Notes: generated from the letters alone by a model not told the origin. DNA of 7,979 nucleotides from Gammaproteobacteria bacterium UBA6173 (GCA_002422225.1 DITX01000025.1:1-7979), one strand, 5' to 3'. Counted from the stretch's first letter, positions 1 through 6,707 are shown. A program made the numbers and translations.

Positions 1-67
1 GGCAACTCCCCCTCCTACTCGATTGGATTGTTGCTTGCACTGCTTGGGGCCAGTGCAGTGCACACGA

Positions 68-724
68 TCAGCCAGTACGACCCGCGTGTTCACGCGCCGT
101 ACACAGGTTGGCTTCAGTGCTGCCAGAAATGCCGGCATCGCCCCAGTATCCAACGGTTGGCATCAGGGAACCCTGGTCCAGACGTGCGGTGATGTCATTG
201 GCGTTTGTGGTGATACCGCAAGGAACATTGCGCCTGTTGCACAGCTCAACGACGCTGGCGATAGCTGCCTGCACTTCCGGGTGGTTGCCTGGCAAACCCA
301 TGCTCATGGATAAGTCGGCTGGACCCACAAACACTGCGCTGACGCCTGGGGTGGTGATGATGGCTTCAGCATTTTCAACGCCTTTGGCTGGCAGACACAC
401 AATAGGTGTTGTACGCATTTATGCATGACCCTGGCGGGCGACAACCTGTTTGTCGGTCATGCCCAGCAGGAATTCCTGCAAGGTTTCCATATCAAATGCC
501 GTGTGCTCCATATCAATCAGAATGTAGTCAAGGTTTGAGCGTGCCAGCGCGCGGGCATTTGCCAGCGAAAGATTACCGGTAAACAGACCAAAAACCGGGT
601 CTCCCTTGGCAAGGGTCTCGATGCTGCGATTCAGACGAACATCATCCTGCGCCATCGTCGGCACAGAAGCTAAGCCCACTGTTGTTAATACAGAAAATAG
701 CGCACTGAGGCATCTCTTTTTTAT
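68..724 (-). pseudogene. Degraded exported HpcH/HpaI-family aldolase (internal deletion, in-frame stop, lost start)
   Basis: Two open stretches in one reading frame (724-419 and 418-68) together resemble the two ends of an HpcH/HpaI (2-keto-3-deoxy acid / citrate lyase beta) family protein. The N-terminal part has the family motif LDYILIDMEHTAFDMETL and ends at GMTDKQVVARQGHA, directly followed by TAA (419-421). The next codon is ATG (416-418), and the C-terminal part resumes with KGVENAEAI, VFVGPADLSMSMG and NVPCGITTNA. About 100 residues usual in the family are missing at the junction. These include the arginine and the glutamate of the metal-binding IET motif, while the MEH histidine and the GPADLS aspartate remain, so catalysis is unlikely. 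The frame stays open upstream of 679 and encodes IKKRCLSALFSVLTTVGLAS then VPTMAQDD, a typical Sec signal peptide. It begins at ATA (722-724) where an ATG would be expected, and the only listed in-frame alternative is GTG (677-679) inside the signal peptide. The remnant is therefore probably of a periplasmic paralogue. Family assignment is firm and pseudogene status likely; an assembly error at the junction is the main alternative. Confidence 0.8.
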
Positions 725-760
725 TTTATCTTTCTTCTTTTTACCGGCTGTAAAGAGATG
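711..760. repeat. 9-bp perfect inverted repeat at the start of the aldolase remnant
   Basis: CATCTCTTT (711-719) is exactly complementary to AAAGAGATG (752-760), with a 32-base loop. On the minus strand this hairpin would enclose the purine-rich stretch just before the lost start codon (722-724), where a ribosome binding site would lie, and would extend into the first codons of the signal peptide. A stem of this length with such a large loop is expected about once by chance in a window of this size, so a regulatory role is only a possibility. Confidence 0.3.
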
Positions 761-881
761 TTGCAGTTGTAAAGGTTTGTAATAGTTTGATTTGACGTTA
801 ATTGCTGCTATTTATGTCGGATCAGAGAGTAGACCACGGCTGCGCTTTAATCAAATCTCAGTCGCACATCTGGCGTGATTT

Positions 882-1694
882 TTAGGGTCGCTGCGCATGT
901 GGTGAAAACCCGGCCGGGAAAAAGAAGTCGTGACCTTGATGACTGATTTTCTGTATATCAACGCAGAACGCCGCGCTTAATAGCGACTCGGTCAAGACCG
1001 CACGGGTTTGTCCTTCGCAATAGCGACCATTGCCCATTAAAAGCAGAACACGGTCGCAAAAACGGGCAGCGAGATTGATGTCATGGGTCGCCATGATCAA
1101 CGCGCGTTGTTCAGAAAGAACTATCTTACTTAAAACCTGCATGGCCTTAATCTGAAATGAGATGTCCAGATGATTGCTGGGCTCATCCAGCAGGAACACT
1201 TGTGGTGATTGCGCGAGCAGCGCGGCGATGGCAACCCTTTGACGCTCTCCTCCAGATAATTCGCAAACATCCCGATTGAGAAACTCGCTCAACTCCATGT
1301 GGGTCACCGCACGCTCAACCTGTTTCCAGTCGAGCTCCGACATTGCACTCCAGCTGTGCTGATGCGGCAGCCTGCCCAACAAAATGGTTTCCAGCACGGT
1401 GGCGGGCATTTCATCCTGGGCAGATTGAAACAGCAGGCCGACTTGCCTGGCCAGTGCGGCAGCACTGAGCGCAGCAATGTTCTGAGCGTTGATACTGATT
1501 TGGCCAGTGCGAGGTTTTTGCAGGCCCATGAGCGTGTGAAGAAGACTGGTTTTACCGCTGCCATTTGGCCCAAGAATAGCCAGCCGCTCACCCGCGCGAA
1601 GTGTCAGATCAAGGTCATTACACAAGGGTTTGCCGGCCATCGTCACAGACACTTGTTGTATTTGAAACAGCGCGGCTGCCATGCCCGGGTTCAT
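882..1694 (-). CDS. ABC importer ATP-binding protein, FecE/BtuD/HmuV type
   Basis: This 270-residue protein is the cytoplasmic ATPase that powers a FecCD-type importer for iron-siderophore, heme or cobalamin. All nucleotide-binding elements are intact: Walker A GPNGSGKT (residues 42-49), Q-loop glutamine 90 in LLFQ, ABC signature LSGGE (146-150) followed by RQRVAIA, Walker B VFLLDE (166-171), D-loop SNHLD and the switch histidine 204 in ATHDI. Length fits the family. The ATG at 1692-1694 overlaps the TGA of the upstream permease gene by four bases (ATGA), indicating translational coupling, and a GGGAG ribosome binding site lies five bases upstream (1700-1704). It is the last intact gene of the minus-strand operon. 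No clear rho-independent terminator follows its TAA (882-884) before the aldolase remnant. The substrate cannot be decided from the ATPase alone; BtuD, FecE, FhuC and HmuV all look alike at this level. Confidence 0.93.
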   Translation of the reverse strand: MNPGMAAALFQIQQVSVTMAGKPLCNDLDLTLRAGERLAILGPNGSGKTSLLHTLMGLQKPRTGQISINAQNIAALSAAALARQVGLLFQSAQDEMPATVLETILLGRLPHQHSWSAMSELDWKQVERAVTHMELSEFLNRDVCELSGGERQRVAIAALLAQSPQVFLLDEPSNHLDISFQIKAMQVLSKIVLSEQRALIMATHDINLAARFCDRVLLLMGNGRYCEGQTRAVLTESLLSAAFCVDIQKISHQGHDFFFPAGFSPHAQRP

Positions 1695-2758
1695 GGCAGC
1701 TCCCGGTTACCCGAGGCGCTGGCCGGCATGCGGCTGCGATACAGTATCAACAGGAACGCAGGCACACCAAGCATCGCAGTCAACACGCCAACCGGCAATT
1801 GTTGTGGCGCAATGACCGTACGCGCCAGACTGTCAGCCATCATCAGGAAACTGCCGCCCAACAGTGCTGCACCGGGTAACAATTTGCGGTGATCGCGTGC
1901 TCCTGACAGACGCAACATGTGAGGAATAATGAGACCAACAAAACCGATGCTGCCAGCCAGTGTGACGGCGCTGGCAGTGAGTAGTGATGCGCACAAATAC
2001 AAAGACAGCCGCAATCGCCGCACATTCACGCCCAGTGCTGCTGCCTGCAAATCGCCTCTTGCCATGGCATTCAATGGCCTGGCCTGCGCCATCATCAACA
2101 CCAAAACCGCCAGTATCAGCACAAAGTGCCAGAGTTGTCCCCGGCTTTGACTGAGATCGCCCATCAACCAGAACAGCATACTGTGCACAGTCTGATTGCT
2201 GCTGGTACTCAGCATCAGATTGATCAACGCGCCCCAGCCGGCTGAAATCACCACGCCGGTCAACAATAAGCGGGTGGCCGACCAGCCTTGTCGGCGCCCG
2301 GCAAGTCCAAACACCAGTAATACCGATAACAGCGCTCCAGTAAACGCAGCGTAAGTCATCCAGATGCTGGCTAGGCCCAGCATGATCACCCCGAGTGCGC
2401 CCACAGCGGCACCACCAGAAATGCCGAGAATATAAGGATCTGCCAGCGGATTGCGAAGCAGCACCTGCATCATCACACCTGACAATGCCAGCATGGCGCC
2501 AGTGGCAAATGCTGCCAACGCCCTGGGCAATCGCAGTTCCTGAACGATCCGGGCTTGTGAGCTGGAGGCTGATGAGGCGTCGGCATTCACCAGCAGGTTC
2601 CAGACTTCATTGACGGGAATACGCACGCTGCCACTGGTCAAGGACAGGATAAAACCGATTATCACCAGCGTAATCAGTAGCCCGAATAACAGCACGTCAT
2701 AGCGCACACTGCGACTGGTTTGTTCTTTTAGAGAGGGGCCATTCACTGCGCATGTCAT
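1691..2758 (-). CDS. FecCD/BtuC-family ABC importer permease
   Basis: A 355-residue polytopic inner-membrane protein, the channel subunit paired with the adjacent ATPase. Family landmarks are present: a first helix at about residues 20-40, the block ELRLPRALAAFATGAMLALS leading to LLRNPLADPYILGISGGA (about 75-117), the ATPase-facing coupling segment GDLQAAALGVNVRRLR (235-250), GSIGFVGLIIPHMLRL (269-284) and the terminal helix PVGVLTAMLGVPAFLLILY (322-340). Length and hydrophobic pattern agree with about ten helices, as in BtuC. The start is uncertain. I chose ATG 2756-2758, which leaves 32 bases after panE. A TTG at 2792-2794 would add 12 residues and overlap the panE stop by three bases. Neither has a convincing ribosome binding site. 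The usual periplasmic binding protein gene is absent nearby. I see no cobalamin-riboswitch-like block ahead of the operon, so the substrate (B12, heme or siderophore) is open. Confidence 0.92.
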   Translation of the reverse strand: MTCAVNGPSLKEQTSRSVRYDVLLFGLLITLVIIGFILSLTSGSVRIPVNEVWNLLVNADASSASSSQARIVQELRLPRALAAFATGAMLALSGVMMQVLLRNPLADPYILGISGGAAVGALGVIMLGLASIWMTYAAFTGALLSVLLVFGLAGRRQGWSATRLLLTGVVISAGWGALINLMLSTSSNQTVHSMLFWLMGDLSQSRGQLWHFVLILAVLVLMMAQARPLNAMARGDLQAAALGVNVRRLRLSLYLCASLLTASAVTLAGSIGFVGLIIPHMLRLSGARDHRKLLPGAALLGGSFLMMADSLARTVIAPQQLPVGVLTAMLGVPAFLLILYRSRMPASASGNRELP

Positions 2759-2790
2759 CCAATGGTAATCGTGACGGGATTCTAACACAG

Positions 2791-3801
2791 TCAAAAAGCG
2801 CTGGATTGCCGCTGGCTAACATGGTTTAGCAAGGCGCTGTTGAGCGGGTAGGGTAGATGGTGACGGGCGGCAAGTTCACACAACCAGCCATTCAAATGTG
2901 CTATTTCAGTGGGTTTGCCACGTTGTATATCTTGCAGGGTCGACGAGTAGTTATATTGGGTGGCTGTGGCTACCTGTTGCACATGTTGCCAAAGATCTGG
3001 CAATGCGGGACATTCAGGCAGTGCCGTCAATAGTGTACTGATCTCGATACAGAGCTTTTCAAGATGCTGTCTTGCAACTGGATTGCTGAGCAGCACACCG
3101 TTCTGGCAATTGTAAAACACCGTCATGGCATTGATGGCGCAGTTAACGGCAAACTTCAGCCAGAGTCGGGCGGACATGTTCTGATCAATCTGGATGTGCA
3201 TGGCGCTGGCCGGCAGTTCTTTCAACAATTGTTTCAGCGCGTCTTGGTGTACGTGAGCATCGGCGGGTGAGAGCATGCCCAACCAGGTGTTTCCTTGTCC
3301 GGCGTGTACAACATGAAAGGGACTTTTGATCCACGCGCCGTGACTGGTGCTCACACAAAATACTGTGCCTGGTGGTCTGTGCTCGGTCAGGTTCTGCTGA
3401 ACCCGAATGCCGTTTTGAAGCAACACTATTCTGCTGGTGTCTGTCAGGTATGGGGCAATCTGCGCCAGTGCGGCCTCGGTATCCTGAGCTTTGCAGGTCA
3501 GTATGAGGTTTTGAATGGGTGGCATGTCCGCGGGTAAGGCGTTGCTAGCCAGCGCAGGCATATTGAACTGCGTGACGTCGCCATTGGGTCGCTCGATTGA
3601 GATGGAGCCCGGATAGTTCAGCAGTGACGCGCGATCACGCAGCAACAGCACCGGCGCAGCCAGTGAATTCTGAGTTGCTTGCAGTGCAGCAGCCCACAAA
3701 CAACCCATGGCTCCTGCGCCCAGCACATACCAGTTGCTTGATAAGGGACGGTATTGATTACCACTCACACCTGAAACTCCCGTCGTGTGTTTTTCGGGCA
3801 T
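2791..3801 (-). CDS. panE: 2-dehydropantoate 2-reductase (ketopantoate reductase)
   Basis: A 336-residue cytoplasmic enzyme that reduces 2-dehydropantoate to pantoate with NADPH in pantothenate (vitamin B5) and coenzyme A synthesis. The N-terminal Rossmann domain begins with WYVLGAGAMG (dinucleotide-binding GAGAMG at residues 28-33) and continues with LTCKAQD (K104) and LLQNGI (N130). The C-terminal helical domain has LWLKFAVNCAINAMT, whose K216 corresponds to the catalytic lysine 176 of E. coli PanE, and NYSSTLQDIQRGKPTEI, holding the substrate-binding serine and the glutamate (E299) equivalent to E256. The frame is open back to 3924 and could be called 377 residues, but that would place 70 bases inside yajQ. 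ATG 3799-3801 is the sensible start and leaves about 23 residues before the Rossmann strand, slightly longer than usual. No Shine-Dalgarno sequence precedes it. It leads the minus-strand operon with the importer genes, an unusual partnership. Confidence 0.92.
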   Translation of the reverse strand: MPEKHTTGVSGVSGNQYRPLSSNWYVLGAGAMGCLWAAALQATQNSLAAPVLLLRDRASLLNYPGSISIERPNGDVTQFNMPALASNALPADMPPIQNLILTCKAQDTEAALAQIAPYLTDTSRIVLLQNGIRVQQNLTEHRPPGTVFCVSTSHGAWIKSPFHVVHAGQGNTWLGMLSPADAHVHQDALKQLLKELPASAMHIQIDQNMSARLWLKFAVNCAINAMTVFYNCQNGVLLSNPVARQHLEKLCIEISTLLTALPECPALPDLWQHVQQVATATQYNYSSTLQDIQRGKPTEIAHLNGWLCELAARHHLPYPLNSALLNHVSQRQSSAF

Positions 3802-3803
3802 GA

Positions 3804-3813
3804 TGGTACTATA
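3804..3813. promoter_or_regulatory. Putative bidirectional -10 element between panE and yajQ
   Basis: On the plus strand, TGG-TACTAT (3804-3812) matches an extended -10 (TGn plus TAnnnT); it would start yajQ transcription near 3819 and give a leader of about 36 bases. On the minus strand the overlapping TATAGT (3813 to 3808) is a good -10 hexamer, and six bases separate it from the panE ATG. No good -35 hexamer is present for either direction, so the call rests on the -10 symmetry and on the 53-bp divergent gap that must hold both promoters. Confidence 0.4.
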
Positions 3814-3854
3814 GGCGCCACTAAAAGACTTGTTTCCAGTATTGAGGTACCCCC

Positions 3855-4337
3855 ATGCCATCGTTTGATATTGTTTCTGAAGTGGATTTGCCCGAAGTGC
3901 GCAATGCTGTCGACCAGGCAACACGCGAAGTCGGAACCCGCTTTGATTTTAAAGGTGTCGATGCCACGTTTGAGCTTGAAGAGGCTCAGATCACGCTCAC
4001 TGCCGAGTCGGACTTTCAGCTTGAGCAGATGATGGATATTCTGAAAAATAAACTGGTCAAGCGCAGTGTTGATATCAAAACCATGAAAGAGGACGACATT
4101 GTTCTGTCAGGCAAAAAGGCCAGCCAGAAGGTCACCATTCAGCAAGGTATTGAAGCCGACATGGCGCGTAAACTGGTCAAACTGATCAAAGACAAAAAGA
4201 TGAAGGTGCAAACCGCGATTCAGGGAGAGAAGCTGCGCGTCACCGGCAAAAAGCGCGATGATCTTCAGGAAGTCATCGCGATGCTGCGCGAGGCCAATCT
4301 TGAGATTCCCCTGCAATACAATAACTTTCGGGATTAA
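3855..4337 (+). CDS. yajQ: YajQ family nucleotide-binding protein (UPF0234)
   Basis: This 160-residue soluble protein matches YajQ along its whole length: it opens with MPSFDIVSEVDLPEVRNAVD, has TRFDFKG (residues 28-34), a central DIKTMKEDDIVLSG segment, RVTGKKRDDLQ (128-138) and the typical end PLQYNNFRD. The family fold has two ferredoxin-like domains. Established work shows a Xanthomonas homologue binds cyclic di-GMP and acts with a transcription factor to control virulence genes, and other homologues are reported to bind nucleotides or RNA; the role in this organism is inferred. GAGG (3844-3847) lies seven bases upstream of the ATG, a good ribosome binding site. It heads the plus-strand cluster, and ampG starts eight bases after its TAA. 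Codon use and length are ordinary. Confidence 0.95.
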   Translation: MPSFDIVSEVDLPEVRNAVDQATREVGTRFDFKGVDATFELEEAQITLTAESDFQLEQMMDILKNKLVKRSVDIKTMKEDDIVLSGKKASQKVTIQQGIEADMARKLVKLIKDKKMKVQTAIQGEKLRVTGKKRDDLQEVIAMLREANLEIPLQYNNFRD

Positions 4338-4345
4338 GTCGGCTC

Positions 4346-6061
4346 ATGCCAAGCTCTGGCAGTCCTGAGGTTAAAGTCATCACTGGCTGGCGAGCGCTGG
4401 CGGTATACGGCGAGCGTCGTGTGCTGGTCATGCTTCTGCTTGGATTTGCTGCTGGACTGCCGTTTCTGCTGATCTTTGATACCTTGTCGGTCTGGCTGCG
4501 TCAGTCCGGGGTATCGCTGCAATCCATATCTGTGTTTGCTCTGGCAACACTCAGTTACGCCCTGAAATTCATCTGGGCGCCGGTGATTGACCGGGTCAGG
4601 CTGCCGCTGCTGGATCGTTTACTCGGCAGGCGTCGCTCGTGGATGCTGTTGATGCAGCTGATCATCATGTTTGGCCTCTGGATGATCGCTGGATCCGATC
4701 CTGACTTAAGCTTGTTACGGGTTGCTTTGCTGGCGGCGTTTGTGGGATTTGCCGGCGCTACGCAGGATATTGTGATTGATGCCTGGCGTATCGAAGCGGT
4801 TGACGAAAGTCGCTCGGGTGCCATGGCTGCGGCCTACCAATGGGGTTATCGCATTGCGATGATTGTAGCGGGCGCGGTGCCACTGTTTCTGGCACAAGCC
4901 TTCAGCTGGAATTTTTCATATGCGGTGATGGCCGGGCTGATGAGCATTGGCATGTTGGGCGCCTTGCTTGCACCCAGAGAAATCAGTGTGCGCCCATTTG
5001 TAAGTCTGGTGGCTGATCTACCAAGCAAGCCCGTCACTGAATGCCTGGAGTGGTTGGTGCGCCTGATGATCATTTTGCTGGCGGCACTGTTGATGGGATC
5101 TGGACTGACCGGCAATGCCGTGATGCTGCAGGAAGCATTGCTGTTTGTGGGCGGTAGTGCAGAGGCGGGCGACCAACTGGTCAGTGTCTGGCGCAGTAGC
5201 CCCGCGGGCATTTATCTGCAGGTGGCAGGTGTATTGGCGGGTTTGGGATTGCTGGCGCTTGCCTGCCTGCCAGTTCCCGGGCGACCTACCCGGCCAGGCA
5301 TCCATTTAAAACGCGCCTATGGTGAGCCGTTGGCCAACTTCTTTGGCCGTTTTGGTGCGCAGCTGGGCGGCCTGATTCTAGCGCTGATATGCGTGTATCG
5401 TTTGTCAGATTTTGTGCTGAACCTGATGGGGCCATTTTATGTGGATCTCGGTTTCAGTCTCGGACAGATCGCAGAGGTCAGGAAAATATTTGGTGTGTTA
5501 GCGCTGGTAGTGGGCGTAGCGATGGGTGGGTATTGTGTTGCGCGCTTTGGTGTGATTAAAACCATGTTGTTTGGTGTGTTTGCCAGCCCGTTCTCCAATT
5601 TGGTGTTTATCTGGCTCGCAACGCGCGGCGCAGATGTGCTATCACTGTACGCGGCGATCACTATCGATAATCTGGCCACCGGCTTTGCTGGTACCGCGCT
5701 GATTGCCTATATGTCATCGTTGACGTCGGCGGGTTTTACAGCCACACAATATGCGTTGTTCTCATCGTTGTATGCCTTGCTGGGTAAACTGGTGGCCTCA
5801 CAAAGCGGCCGGGTAGTCGAGTCCGCCGCCCGCTCGGCAGATGCAGGCGGGCCCTTGTCAGTGCTCATGCCCATGTTTGCTGACTTGCCGGCAGGGACCT
5901 TGACGAACGGCGCACAGCTGGCAGGTGTTTCCCCGGCGGCGTTGGGCGCGGGTTACACAACTTTTTTTCTTTATTCAGTCGCCATCGGGTTGCTCGCCAT
6001 CGCTCTGGCGTTTCGGGTAGCAGCGCGGCAGAGTGAGCTTGAGCGAGTATCAGGAAACTGA
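4346..6061 (+). CDS. ampG: AmpG-family muropeptide permease, long 14-helix form
   Basis: A 571-residue MFS transporter of the inner membrane that brings N-acetylglucosaminyl-anhydromuramyl peptides into the cytoplasm for cell-wall recycling; in many gammaproteobacteria these products also signal ampC beta-lactamase induction. Family landmarks are GFAAGLPFLLIFDTLSVWL (residues 33-51), YALKFIWAPVIDR (71-83) with the loop LLGRRRSW (92-99), ATQDIVIDAWRIE (138-150), GYRIAM (167-172), YRLSDFVLNLMGPFY (351-365), EVRKIFG (377-383) and FTATQYALFSSLYALLG (464-480). E. coli AmpG has 491 residues. Here the stretch between helices 6 and 7 (about 212-335) is long and carries two extra hydrophobic segments (about 236-255 and 287-308), and the loop before the last helix (about 490-536) is enlarged. 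P. aeruginosa AmpG (594 residues) is described as having 14 helices, so this resembles that type. The gap to yajQ is eight bases and to fxsA five. The ribosome binding site is weak, suggesting coupling to yajQ translation. Confidence 0.9.
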   Translation: MPSSGSPEVKVITGWRALAVYGERRVLVMLLLGFAAGLPFLLIFDTLSVWLRQSGVSLQSISVFALATLSYALKFIWAPVIDRVRLPLLDRLLGRRRSWMLLMQLIIMFGLWMIAGSDPDLSLLRVALLAAFVGFAGATQDIVIDAWRIEAVDESRSGAMAAAYQWGYRIAMIVAGAVPLFLAQAFSWNFSYAVMAGLMSIGMLGALLAPREISVRPFVSLVADLPSKPVTECLEWLVRLMIILLAALLMGSGLTGNAVMLQEALLFVGGSAEAGDQLVSVWRSSPAGIYLQVAGVLAGLGLLALACLPVPGRPTRPGIHLKRAYGEPLANFFGRFGAQLGGLILALICVYRLSDFVLNLMGPFYVDLGFSLGQIAEVRKIFGVLALVVGVAMGGYCVARFGVIKTMLFGVFASPFSNLVFIWLATRGADVLSLYAAITIDNLATGFAGTALIAYMSSLTSAGFTATQYALFSSLYALLGKLVASQSGRVVESAARSADAGGPLSVLMPMFADLPAGTLTNGAQLAGVSPAALGAGYTTFFLYSVAIGLLAIALAFRVAARQSELERVSGN

Positions 6062-6066
6062 ATTTT

Positions 6067-6561
6067 ATGCGTTTTCCCATGTTGATGTTTTTGGTCATTC
6101 CCATCGCTGAACTCTATCTGTTGTTTGCGGTAGCGGATGTGATTGGTGGTTTAGCGACCTTGTTGCTTGTCATTTTGACTGCGTTTACGGGTATCACGGT
6201 TTTAAGGCGCCAAGGTTTGACAACATTGCGCCGTGCAGATCAACGTCTACGTTCAGGGCAGATGCCGGGTCAGGAAATTGTCGAAGCCTTGTTGTTGACC
6301 TTTGCCGGTGCCTTGCTGATCACACCGGGTTTGTTGACAGACTGTATTGGATTTGCGCTGCTGACACCCGCCATTCGTGGCCGACTCGCGTCCCGCTTGC
6401 TCGCCAAAGGTAACGGCATGTTTATGGGTGGGTTTTACAGTACCTCAAGGAGTGGCGGTTTTTCAGGATTTGGGCGCCCTGCAGACGACCAAAACGGCAG
6501 TGTGATTGATGGCGAGGTGGTTGACCGTGACCGGCCTCGAGATGATGAACGTTTGCCATAA
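6067..6561 (+). CDS. fxsA: FxsA family inner-membrane protein
   Basis: A 164-residue membrane protein of the FxsA family, whose E. coli member was named because extra copies relieve F-plasmid exclusion of phage T7; its normal function is unknown. Hydrophobic helices lie at about residues 4-22 and 25-45 and around 70-100. Conserved features include PIAELYLLF (12-20), TAFTGITVLRRQGL (38-51), the segment ALLITPGLLTDCIGFALLTP (82-101) and AIRGRL. The C-terminal tail (about 115-164) is cytoplasmic-looking, rich in Gly and Ser, then acidic, and contains VIDGEVV, a pattern seen near the end of other members. AGGA (6052-6055) eleven bases before the ATG is the likely ribosome binding site, and the gap to ampG is five bases, so it is probably the last gene of the yajQ transcript. 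Position directly upstream of groES is common in gammaproteobacteria and supports the call. Confidence 0.93.
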   Translation: MRFPMLMFLVIPIAELYLLFAVADVIGGLATLLLVILTAFTGITVLRRQGLTTLRRADQRLRSGQMPGQEIVEALLLTFAGALLITPGLLTDCIGFALLTPAIRGRLASRLLAKGNGMFMGGFYSTSRSGGFSGFGRPADDQNGSVIDGEVVDRDRPRDDERLP

Positions 6562-6566
6562 TCCAA

Positions 6567-6576
6567 TTTTTTTTTT
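6567..6576 (+). promoter_or_regulatory. T10 tract upstream of the groESL promoter (UP-element-like)
   Basis: Ten consecutive T follow the fxsA stop by five bases and end nine bases before the TTGAAA -35 box. Relative to the predicted start near 6618 the tract covers about -51 to -42, where AT-rich UP elements contact the RNA polymerase alpha subunit. No GC-rich hairpin precedes it, so it is not a standard rho-independent terminator for fxsA, although it could still weaken elongation there. Confidence 0.35.
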
Positions 6577-6585
6577 GGCCAACCA

Positions 6586-6613
6586 TTGAAATCTGCACCA
6601 CCAGCCCCATCTA
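6586..6613 (+). promoter_or_regulatory. Heat-shock (sigma-32 / RpoH) promoter of groESL
   Basis: TTGAAA (6586-6591) and CCCCATCTA (6605-6613) are separated by 13 bases, matching the established sigma-32 consensus of TTGAAA, an 11-16 base spacer and CCCCATnT. Transcription should begin near 6618, leaving a leader of about 105 bases before groES. The location directly upstream of groES makes the assignment strong. I saw no CIRCE-type inverted repeat in the leader, so HrcA repression is not indicated. Confidence 0.88.
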
Positions 6614-6707
6614 TCGGACACAAGTATCATCTCAAGTACTTAGCAGCTTTGTCGGGCGGGTGTATGCCCACCGGCTTTTGTTAATCATCGACGTTTGTAA
6701 AGTCAGT

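Noticed and set aside
37..56. Hairpin GCACTG/CAGTGC after the aldolase remnant as terminator
   Set aside because: The stem is only six bp and no T-run follows on either strand; bases 1-67 otherwise show nothing I recognise.
108..428. 106-codon plus-strand open frame, and another at 23-313
   Set aside because: Both are antisense shadows of the aldolase remnant.
680..881. Small RNA or terminator between the ATPase gene and the aldolase remnant
   Set aside because: Only weak 4-5 bp stems and no convincing promoter with both boxes were found.
1299..1892. 197-codon plus-strand open frame
   Set aside because: It is antisense to the ATPase and permease genes, whose motifs are intact, and its translation shows no recognisable domain.
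3802..3854. Cobalamin riboswitch for the importer operon
   Set aside because: The gap is too short and no B12-box-like block is visible.
3802..3924. N-terminal extension of panE to 3924 (377 residues)
   Set aside because: It would run into the yajQ start on the other strand and encodes nothing like the family; the ATG at 3801 fits the Rossmann domain.
6654..6672. Leader hairpin of groES as an RNA thermometer or attenuator
   Set aside because: Only alternative 4-bp stems form, they are far from the ribosome binding site, and sigma-32 control already explains heat induction.
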